Source: Krasilnikovozyma curviuscula (lineage: Eukaryota; Basidiomycota; Tremellomycetes; Cystofilobasidiales; Mrakiaceae). Taken from it: 29,994 nucleotides of DNA. Under the pieces are notes generated by a model. It made no database searches. It saw only the letters and a program-made list of their open reading frames with translations, and was not told where the DNA came from. Below, one piece after another: positions 22,413 to 29,994 of the stretch. Each line of letters starts with the position of its first letter. Position 1 is the stretch's first letter. The position numbers and the translations under genes are program-made. Location of the stretch: positions 1 to 29,994 of the forward strand of contig MVAQ01000247.1 of NCBI GenBank assembly GCA_014825775.1, in the 5' to 3' direction.

Positions 22413-23143
22413 TTATTTTTTTATTTGATAATTCAGGATCTCAAGTGAGGCAAGTGGAAAAACGAAGGACGACGCACTGATGAACACTGGATCGCAACTC
22501 GTCCTATTCTGCGAGAGCTCGAAGCCTCTCAAGCAAGAATCGATGACACAAAGCCCAGAAATACTGGTACGAATATGTATCAAGAGAGATTTCTACTTGT
22601 CACCATGGCAACTCCAGCCCACTGAGAAGGGTATGGCTCGGCTCACCAAGCTACATCAGCAACCCCTTCAAGGGCGCTACAGTCTTCCCCTTGGACTGCC
22701 CCAGGCTTTGAAACTAGACACCCTCCACCTACGGTTAGTAAGGAAACCGTACGTTAGTGAACTTCACGACAATAACAGGGCGAGACGGAAACTTGAACTG
22801 ACAGGATTCAATGTTCGATGCTGGAATCATACAACCGTTATGCGAGAACGTAATATGACATAGTCAGAGAGGACTTTAAATAATAAACAAGATATTAAGG
22901 GTGCTTACAGACATCTAAGCATTCATAGCCTCCCGACGATCCACTCATAGCATTCCCAACAGCGCATGAGGTCAGTGGTGATGGACAGCCGTGAGCATAC
23001 CTCTTGGTCGGTATGTTACTCCCGCAAGTCTGTTCGTAGGTGATACACATTCCATTGCAAATTTTATACCCTGCGATGCATGCTCTTACAAGCGGAGCTG
23101 ACAAAACAACAAGTAACAAAAACGAGATGGAGGGAGAACACAT
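22413..23143 (-). CDS. CPL1-like secreted cysteine-rich protein
   Basis: Four exons on the minus strand: 23143-22909, 22820-22803 (18 nt), 22728-22647, 22563-22413; 161 aa. The start ATG at 23143 opens a signal peptide (MCSPSISFLLLVVLSAPLVR). After splicing, the protein reads CPSPLTSC..., GGYECLDVSSNIESCGGC, then GEDCSALEGVADVACISG, LCVIDSCLRGFELSQNRTSC: the cysteine pattern of the CPL1-like domain (ECLDV..-ESCGGC-..-DC..-GV..V.C..G.C....C..G..LS...TSC). All three introns have GT-AG ends (GTAAGC, GTCAGT, GTGAGC donors; the second has a TACTAAC branch site). No single open frame shows more than the first exon, so the gene is easy to miss. Cpl1 of Cryptococcus neoformans is a secreted virulence-linked protein; by inference this one is secreted and disulfide-bonded. 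Its role here is unknown. Confidence 0.85.
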
Positions 23144-24200
23144 CTTGTTTTTGCTTGTCCGGGAGAACACAACGAGGGGTTAAATGTGCGTTGGGAAAGC
23201 GTTGGGAAGCAGACTGCATGCTGCAACCTGCAATAAAATAAAAATAAAAAATGATACTGCACATCTTGCTTGTCTGGTGGTAGGCAACATTGCCGTTGAT
23301 AGAAAATTCGAACAGTCTTCAGTTATTGGGGGTCGATTGTTTCAGCGGCACGCAAATCTTCTGTTTCACGCTGAAGCTGGCTTCTTTATGAACGATGGAG
23401 TACAGAGCCTCATTCTTCAACAGAAGAGAAGATTTCTAACACTTGGCTCCTCCCCTCTTGGAGTTTATTGCGTCAAGAACCACAAACTGGAGGACCATCA
23501 ATGGTCGATGGATACAGCGGCTGAGCAGGTGCGGGAAGCGAATAACCCTCAGAGCGTGTGATTGACCCACCTGAGACCTCTTGTCTCCAGAGCATCTGAG
23601 AATGGGAAAAATACCTCTTCCTTATTCTGCAGCCCAGAATTAGCTCTCTCGAGGTCTCGCGGTCTGCGAGCAAGTTTCCAGCTACGATAGTTCGATATTC
23701 AGAATTTGAGCGGCATCTCCAACAGCTGGTGGGATTGCAACTGCGTCTCTTCAGCACAGCATTCATAGAGAAATAAGATCACACCAGATGTTTAGAACTA
23801 TACGCTGTTTACTCATCCCAGAAGAGCGGCATATCGGTATCCTTGCTGAAGACGTATGGATCAATGCAGGCTGTCTCCTTCCAACTTATGCTTCAATGGC
23901 ACAAAATTCAGTCATCTTCATTGTCATCGTTATCGTCATCGACTCTTACTGACAAGTTTGAGCAATTCTACAGCATCCAAGATGACTCTCAGTTCTTTTT
24001 CATCTCTACCACAGCAATCGTTATCAAATCAAGGAAGCAGCAAATGAAAGAACCATTAGAGCAAGCCACTCTGTCCCGATACGGACCTTGTCTGTTTGCC
24101 TATCAGCTTGTAGGTCGTGCAATGATATTTTCGCCGCAGATGTTGTTTCGACTCTCGCCCCTGCTAGGCAAGTCAGCCGCGTACTACCATTACCTCAAGG
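23144..24200. other. Intergenic region of 1 kb, no supported gene
   Basis: Divergent interval between the CPL1-like gene (-) and the GGQ-protein gene (+). ORFs occur on both strands (for example 23473-23766 minus and 23843-24265 plus) but show no recognisable domain, low-complexity pattern or plausible splicing. The A/T-rich stretch near 23231-23255 may belong to the CPL1-like promoter. Confidence 0.45.
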
Positions 24201-25332
24201 ATGGCTTCGCAACGATTAGGAGGTTTTGTCTGTCAACTATGTTCCAATACCATCAGAAGAAGTAAGACAATTCCTACAAGATCCTTGTCGACCTCAGCCA
24301 GTCTTAGTAAGTCGACTTTGTGGTCCAGTGATCTCGAGAAGTGCCAGTCTTCAATTCTGCTAACCCTTTCCATAACTACAAGATGTTCATCTATCTAGCC
24401 CGGCCCTGAAGAAATATCGTGGGAAAGGAAAAGAGATTCAGCCTGACTTCTCCGACGATATCCTGTACGAAGACCCAGCTACCTATCAGCTCGAACTCTC
24501 CTCATCGTCTTCCAGCGCAGATTTCTCATCTTCGACGGGTCATATGGATGTGTTTCATGAACAAGGAGAAAAATATGCAGCTGAACCGGCTAGGACACCA
24601 GAACAGACGACGAATATGAATAGAGCGTTGCCAACGTCGATAAAAGGAGTCGAGAAGGCACTAAATAGGAGAAGGTACATCCTCCTTGAAGGAGAACTAG
24701 AAGAACAGTTTATTCGAGGTATGTGTCGTTAGTTGTCTGTTAATTGAGAGCATGTGGCTGAATAAATGACGTGTGGATGTTTCGCAGGAAGTGGACACGG
24801 TCTGTAGAGGTTCCTTTTCCTCGCAAAAATTTTTAAACACCAACTAATAGAAAATATATGGCCACTATAGGTGGTCAAGCCATCAACAAGACCAGTTCAT
24901 GTGTTCGATTAACGCACGTCCCGTCAGGTCTCTCGGTAAGATGTCAACCTTCTCGAAGTAGAGAGCACAATCGGAATGTAGCGAGAAAGTTGCTTGCCGA
25001 GAGAGTGAGTTTCTTGTTGCTCCTGCGTTGTAAAGGGGCTGAGGCTAGACTGATGCCTTTCCGGCTTGACGCAATAGGTTGAAAGTTGGCTGTATCCAGA
25101 ACTACCAACGAGGGAGGAATTGATGGCGCAGCGAGCTAGGATACGGAAGAATCGATCGAAAAAGAGCTCAAATAGGAAGTATGGCCAGAATCAGGATGAG
25201 GATGATGAAGGCGCTGAAAATGATTATGCGGAAATCGAAGATGAAGAGGAAATGGCTGCAGGTCTTGTGGATGGTCAGAATGACGTCAAACCTTCTCGTT
25301 TGATAGATTCTGATAAACAGTCGAGACCTTGA
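24201..25332 (+). CDS. RSO55: Mitochondrial GGQ release-factor-like ribosome rescue protein
   Basis: Member of the class-1 release factor family that keeps the peptidyl-tRNA hydrolysing GGQ loop but lacks the codon-recognition domain, like human MTRFR (C12orf65) and yeast Rso55. It likely frees stalled mitochondrial ribosomes. Five exons: 24201-24306, 24383-24718, 24788-24799 (12 nt), 24871-25004, 25078-25332; 280 aa. The N terminus (MASQRLGGFVCQLCSNTIRR...RSLSTSASL) fits a mitochondrial presequence. The core reads LEEQFIRGSGHGGQAINKTS with GGQ at 152-154, then CVRLTHVPSGLSVRCQPSRS and REHNRNVARKLLAERV. The tail is lysine-rich (RARIRKNRSKKSSNRKYG), as in rescue factors that enter the ribosome, then strongly acidic at the end. 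The symbol is by family resemblance, not proven orthology. Confidence 0.88.
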
Positions 25333-25485
25333 ATGTCTTGGTTTGACGTGCGCTCTTCTCTAATTGGCTAGAAATCGCTCGCCGAGCGCACACGCCAGTC
25401 GCCTGGCAGAGCTTGCCGGTGGGATGGAGTCCAAGAATTTCGAAATTGGTGCCACCTCCCAACTTCCATCCAGTTAATCCAAACG

Positions 25486-27183
25486 ATGTCTGGATTATCC
25501 AAAGGAGGTGGTATCCTCTTGAAGGGCCTACCTCGTCCCAAGATCAAGCCCAAGGAAGGAGGCGCTCGAAACTTGCACACCTTCATTCCTCGACCTTCTC
25601 CCGCCGCTCAACCAGCCCAATCCCTCGACCAGATCAGAGCCTTCATCAGGTTCTTCGTTCCAGCATTGAAATCAGCCACCAGAAACTTTGCTACCCACCT
25701 CACTGCTCCAGGTCTTGGTTCGACAGGTAGATATGCAGCTTCAGCACAGCACAGGTTCCTGCCATCGGATTTACCCAACCGAGTCAGAGCTTCTCAGGGT
25801 GGATTGACGTTCCATCGTGCTAGCGGAAGACCAATGGGTCCTACCATGAGTGCTGTCAGGCACGGTGGTGCGAATCAGGTTGGTTTGGGGACGGCCAGGA
25901 ACTACTCATCTGCCGCGAGACCCCTATTCCAGAACGTCTCTCAGAACATCAGCGGTGAATTCATTTCTTCTTCAATATCTACCATTGAATTCTTTGTACT
26001 TATCGTTCGTTGTTCTCAACCGCCAGTTGCTGCTCGTGCCTTTGGAAACGGCCTTGAAGACTGCGCTGACGAAGTATCCAAGATGAAGCGACAAGCCCGC
26101 TTGGGAAGCAATCTGAGATCTTCTTCCAACAAGAAATCATCACGATCGTTGGAGAAGGCATGCAGGGTGAACACCAACGCAAGTATCGACTCGTCAGTCT
26201 CTTCGATGGACCACTACTTTCCATCCGCCTGTGCAACCATCCCAGTCGCTGCACCTTCTTCCAAGGACAAGGAGACCCAACTTATCATCCCTCTCACACC
26301 ATCTCTCTCTGACCTCCTCACCTCTGAGAACGACAGTATGATGGCTTCGATCGCACAACATCACCGCTCTGCCTTCATACACCATTCTCAACAAATTGAT
26401 CACTTCCTTGGGTCCCTGAGAGACGCAGGCGTCTTCCTGGACTCAAAGATCGCAAAGATGGAGTATGTACGAGCAAATGCGTACAACGATGAGATGATGG
26501 CGCTGAAGATTGTGTGGAAAGATCGCAGTGTAGAGGATGTCAGGGAGGTTTTGGAACAATTAGGTGTTGGCGCACACGAAGGTGGTTTTTTCCACTTAAA
26601 CGAATCAATCTGTCAACCTCTCATCGGAGTCACTGCATCGGCCATCCCATCAGCTGAAGAATCTTGGGCAGCTGAGTACTCGCCGCCAGGCTCCGAACTA
26701 TCAATCTCATCCTTCTGCGATGTCCTCGATTACAGCAACGACAGCCCAGCGGAACTTGAGAACCAGTACCACAACATCGTCGTTTCTAACTTTGTCCTAC
26801 CCACTATCGACTTCAGCAATGACAACTACTTCCCGTCCGCTGACGACGACAGCGACGGCGACGGCGTCGATGCCGACACAGAAATGAGCTTCCTCAACGA
26901 CCTGCCCGCTCCTCCGCTGATGGACGAATTCCTCATGTCCTATGCCTGGGACTCAGACGAGTCTGGATCCGCCACATCTTCTTCACCGGCCAGTCACTCC
27001 AGCGATGAGATGGAGTCCTCCAGAGCATCGTTGATTGATGGCCAGTTTCGCGAGGTCATCGATGATGACGATATCGCTGATTGGGAGAGCGAGTTAAGCG
27101 ACGATTCTAGTGCTAGTAGTTCTGGCAACTACTTGGAATTTGATGGTGATACGTTGAATAGGTCACGATCCCTTTTCATCTAA
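25486..27183 (+). CDS. Unrecognised 541-aa protein with acidic C-terminal region
   Basis: Two exons: 25486-25954 and 26027-27183; 541 aa after removing a 72-nt intron (donor GTGAAT, acceptor GCCAG). The start ATG (MSGLSKGGGILLKG) is 153 nt after the GGQ gene's stop, on the same strand. The N-terminal 180 residues are basic and Ser/Ala/Arg-rich, with KSATRNFATHL and TARNYSSAARP recalling mitochondrial proteins, but no clean presequence is at the very start. A middle block (about 290-360: SIAQHHRSAFIHHSQQIDHFL, then MEYVRANAYNDEMMALKIVW split by a short spacer) looks like a folded helical domain. The last 160 residues are Asp/Glu/Ser-rich with repeated DD and SDE motifs. I do not recognise a family. 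The model is supported by the long frame and the spliced VAARAFGNGL join; the intron is itself open, so an unspliced form is also possible. Confidence 0.7.
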   Translation: MSGLSKGGGILLKGLPRPKIKPKEGGARNLHTFIPRPSPAAQPAQSLDQIRAFIRFFVPALKSATRNFATHLTAPGLGSTGRYAASAQHRFLPSDLPNRVRASQGGLTFHRASGRPMGPTMSAVRHGGANQVGLGTARNYSSAARPLFQNVSQNISGEFISSSISTIEFFVLIVRCSQPPVAARAFGNGLEDCADEVSKMKRQARLGSNLRSSSNKKSSRSLEKACRVNTNASIDSSVSSMDHYFPSACATIPVAAPSSKDKETQLIIPLTPSLSDLLTSENDSMMASIAQHHRSAFIHHSQQIDHFLGSLRDAGVFLDSKIAKMEYVRANAYNDEMMALKIVWKDRSVEDVREVLEQLGVGAHEGGFFHLNESICQPLIGVTASAIPSAEESWAAEYSPPGSELSISSFCDVLDYSNDSPAELENQYHNIVVSNFVLPTIDFSNDNYFPSADDDSDGDGVDADTEMSFLNDLPAPPLMDEFLMSYAWDSDESGSATSSSPASHSSDEMESSRASLIDGQFREVIDDDDIADWESELSDDSSASSSGNYLEFDGDTLNRSRSLFI

Positions 27184-27463
27184 GTAGCACCTCTTCCCCT
27201 TCTGTCTCTTCTTCTTACATAGTGATGGTTCTTATTTTTGCCCTGTACCTCAGGAGCGTTCACTGTCCTTATCAGATTGATACTTTTCTCGGAGATAGCC
27301 TTGTTAACGATTCCACGATTCTCGTTTTCCATCATTTTCAGTCAACACTTTCGAAAGTAGTGTAACGGCGTCTACAGGTACATTGAATAAATTACGATGC
27401 TAGATAAATACATTGAGTGATTGTTCAAGAGCAATGCCAGTAAAAGGAATTTGCTGGTGGTTT

Positions 27464-29250
27464 CTATTTACTTTTGCTGTCCTTCTGCTTCTCAACCTCC
27501 TTCTTGCCGTCTTTCTTTGCGTCCTGACCAAGCTTCTCAACTTCACTCTTCTTCTTTTCAAGAACTTCTTTGATTTCTGTCAAGCGAAAGGAAAAAATCC
27601 ATTAGCTATTGATTAGAAGCGGGAAATGTGTATTTATGATTTTAAGATGTTGAGACGAACCAGCAACAGTCGACTCGAAGATCTTTTCAGCATCCTTTCC
27701 GTGCTTGGAAGCCAAATCCTTCAGCTTAGAAAGCTCGTCACTGCTTAGTAACTGTGAGGAAGCAACCCCAAAAAGAAAAGTCAGTGGACTCGTCGGGTAA
27801 GATGAAGTCTCGATTGGCCCACCTGTGACAGGCCTCCAAGTCCTGGAACCGCACCAACAGCGGCGGTCCAAGCTTCAGATCCTTTTTCACCAGCCTTTCC
27901 AGCTGCCTCAGTCGCCTTCTTCTGAAGCTCCTTCCATGAGCCCGCTTTGGATTCGACGAGCTTCTTGGCTTCCTTTGCTTTATCGTCAGCTGACTTGTTC
28001 GACTTCGCAATCTTCTCCAAGTCGGCATAGAGAGATTTGATGGCCTAGAAACGAAATGGAGAAGACGTCAATAAACTGAGAGGGCGGCCACACGAATGGA
28101 AAGTGTGTTTACCTCTACATTTTCTTTTCCAGCAAACCCTTCTAGCTTTGAAACGTTATCCTCTACAACCTTCTTGACATCCGGAATCTGGTCGAGAAGA
28201 GGTGAAGCCGCTTTACTTGATGCAGCCCAAGCGTCACTACCAGCTTTCTTTCCGAGCTCAGTAACTTCTTTAGTCTTCTCCTCCACCAGCTTCTTGATCG
28301 AGTCGTACGTCTTGACGTTGAGTCCACCTTCGGAGATGAGCTTCGAGATCTTGGAGTACGTGTCGTCGTAGATCTTCTTTGCTTCAGGTCCGCTGTGATG
28401 GAGCGTTTGGTCAGAGAGAGATCTGAGAGGGGAAGGCGAGATACAGAGACTTACTGAGACTCTTGTAACTTCTGAAGCTCTCCCATACCATCTCCAACAA
28501 CTTTCTTCAGATCCGGGTTTTTTTCGTACAGCTTGCTCAACAGATCCTCCGTCTTCTCGCCAGCCAGCTTTTGAATCTTCGTAGCGGCCTCTTGAAGGGC
28601 CTTCAACACTTTTTCACTCCCATTCTTTCCATCATCCAGAGCAGCCTTGATGTCCTTATACGCCTTCTCCGTAATTTCTTTCACTTTGTCGCCGTGCTTC
28701 TCAGCAAGCGACTCAAGTTGGTCGAACGCGCTGTCGATGGCGACTGCAGCTCCCGGGATGGGGACGTACGTCTTGACGACATACTTCAGGCCGTCAATCG
28801 CTTCTTTGGGTGTTGGGGATGCTTGCAAGAGCTTGTCCTTTGCCTGCGACGCCTGGTCGATGGTCGATCGTGCGGTAGTGACGACTTTGGCAGTGCCAGA
28901 CCAGTGGTAGTATCCATAGCTAATGTATTCAACAAGAAACAATAGGGAATTCGTTTTTAGCTTAAGAAGTGATAGAATGTCAAATATTGAAAGAGAAAAA
29001 TGTACACTCCACCGAGAACAACGGCTCCACCCCCTAGGCCGGCGAGCAAGTGAGAGGCATCAGCACCAGACTTGGGCACCTCCTAAGGTCACAAAAAGGG
29101 GTAGGCAATAGTCATGATTTGTATTCAGGGCTGGGGGGAACAGAAGTGAAGCACAGGACGAACAGAAGCAAACGTTCTTCGTGCAGCTGGAGACCTCAGG
29201 GAAGCTCGAGAGGCGGAGCGTAGGGCAATACGAGAGGATGAACTGAGCAT
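27464..29250 (-). CDS. Membrane-anchored, helix-repeat protein with a mitochondrial-type leader
   Basis: Seven exons on the minus strand: 29250-29164, 29082-29006, 28919-28455, 28392-28113, 28044-27823, 27751-27661, 27576-27464; 444 aa. The N terminus (MLSSSSRIALRSASRASLRS...RRTFAS) is a classic mitochondrial presequence. It is followed by one membrane segment (HLLAGLGGGAVVLGGVYGYY, about 37-56). The rest is Lys/Glu/Ala-rich amphipathic helix with loose repeats (EKHGDKVKEITEKAYKDIKA; KKVVGDGMGELQKL; KKVVEDNVSKLEGFAGK; SKHGKDAEKIFESTVA), giving an apolipoprotein- or LEA-like look, and it ends in a Lys-rich tail. By inference it sits in the inner membrane with the helical part in one compartment, perhaps binding membrane. 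Two introns use the rarer GTTCGT donor. I recognise no named family. Confidence 0.78.
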
Positions 29251-29717
29251 GGCTGAAGTAAATTGGAAAAAGGTGGGATGATGTGGTTGAGATGAAAAGA
29301 AAAAATAGAGAAAGGGCTTTTAGCAGGTGATTTGAGGTCCTGCATCATTTGCCAGGTGATGATGACGTTCGTTCCTCACTTTTCTGCGGGAACTGTGGAT
29401 CCGGTTCAACCGAACAGCGTCACCCAGTGAATTTTACGCCCGTCGCATCAAGTTCGCAGCCCTCACAGATGCAAAGGAAGCAGCTTAAGAAAAAAACTAA
29501 AGACGTCTGTTGAGTTGGTCGAAAAGAGTACACGTCATTAAAGGCGGGCTTGCGAAAGCGACAGCCCCATCACAGGGCTACTATGAGCAAGATTAAACAT
29601 TCGTAAAATACAACGGAGCTGGAAAAAGACCTATTTACTATTTTGAACGTTATCACAGAACAAAAAATAAAATCGGGAAAGAATGCAAAAGTGGTGGGTT
29701 CTTTTCATCTGAACTCT
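29251..29717. other. Intergenic region, no gene seen
   Basis: Between two minus-strand genes: promoter and leader of the 444-aa protein gene on the left, and the 3' region of the partial gene on the right. An A-rich tract lies near 29641-29690. No exon is supported. Confidence 0.5.
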
Positions 29718-29976
29718 TTATCTGAACTCGAACACCGGCCTGGTGTCCTCCGGTACGTGCTCGAGCGCGAGCTCTTGGAACGGCTCGGAGTTGGAGGCAT
29801 GATCTGAAATAAAGTTATAGGGTTTGTGTCAGCCTTTTGTGTATCGACATAGAACTCGGTCGAGAGAGGGATCATACAGTAGTCTGATTATGTTTGACAG
29901 GAGATGACGGTCGCAGAAGTGATAGAAAGAGAGGCGAGGGCCAGTAATATTACGTGAGCCTTTTGGAAAGAACAAA
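29718..29976 (-). CDS. Last exons of an unrecognised gene (partial)
   Basis: Two exons can be read: 29976-29954 (23 nt, after a TTGCAG acceptor) and 29803-29718, which ends in TAA. Joined, they give LFFPKGSHHASNSEPFQELA and then LEHVPEDTRPVFEFR at the C terminus. The frame upstream of 29977 has stops, which supports an intron there. The rest of the gene lies beyond the right edge. The donor GTAATA is weak, so the junction is less certain than the final exon. I cannot assign a family from about 35 residues. Confidence 0.45.
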
Positions 29977-29994
29977 CTGCAACATCATTAAGAG

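Noticed and set aside
22480..22863. Plus-strand 127-codon ORF
   Set aside because: It lies antisense to the spliced CPL1-like gene, has no recognisable domain, and its openness is explained by that gene.
23473..23766. Minus-strand 97-codon ORF beginning MNAVLKRRSC
   Set aside because: No family resemblance, and a pair of short Cys motifs alone is not enough to call a gene.
23843..24265. Plus-strand 140-codon ORF overlapping the start of the GGQ gene
   Set aside because: Shifted frame relative to the GGQ gene, no domain; considered chance.
1..29994. Transposon, virus-derived or CRISPR sequence
   Set aside because: I saw no reverse transcriptase, transposase or integrase motifs, no long terminal or inverted repeats and no regular repeat-spacer array. 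Dispersed short repeats could still be missed by eye.

Overview
The window is nuclear DNA of a fungus, most likely a basidiomycete yeast of the Tremellales (Cryptococcus/Kwoniella type). The signs are dense small genes broken by many short GT-AG introns (mostly 50-90 nt), CTAAC/CTAAT-like branch sites, pyrimidine-rich leaders, and a CPL1-like secreted protein, a family best known from Cryptococcus. The species call is inference; the eukaryotic gene structure is read directly. I see 15 protein-coding genes (one cut by the right edge), one intron-containing tRNA, and no convincing mobile element, CRISPR array or metabolite cluster. All spliced models were joined by hand so that frame, splice signals and family motifs agree.

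Layout: (1) 587-1995 (+) V-ATPase proteolipid c, eight exons. (2) 2914-4488 (+) F-box-like protein. (3) 5345-9352 (+) IRE1, the ER unfolded-protein sensor kinase/RNase, nine exons. (4) 9554-11176 (-) alcohol acetyltransferase-like protein, convergent with IRE1. (5) 11771-13030 (+) tubulin cofactor C, divergent from (4). (6) 13546-13779 (-) tiny secreted peptide precursor. (7) 14645-17016 (-) Zn2Cys6 transcription factor, divergent from (8) 17597-18570 (+) RRM protein. (9) 18814-20203 (+) Dap1/PGRMC-type haem-binding protein. (10) 20455-21146 (+) mitochondrial ribosomal protein bL32m. (11) 21917-21999 (+) tRNA-Thr(AGT). (12) 22413-23143 (-) CPL1-like secreted cysteine-rich protein that appears only after splicing four exons. 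(13) 24201-25332 (+) mitochondrial GGQ release-factor-like protein. (14) 25486-27183 (+) unknown 541-aa protein. (15) 27464-29250 (-) membrane-anchored amphipathic-helix protein with a mitochondrial-type leader. (16) 29718-29976 (-) last exons of an unrecognised gene.

The genes do not form one pathway. Loose themes are the secretory/endomembrane system (IRE1, V-ATPase, Dap1-like protein, two secreted proteins) and mitochondria (bL32m, GGQ rescue factor, the 444-aa protein). The most interesting items are the two small secreted proteins (12 and 6), the microexons (9, 12, 13 and 18 nt), and introns that stay open in frame.
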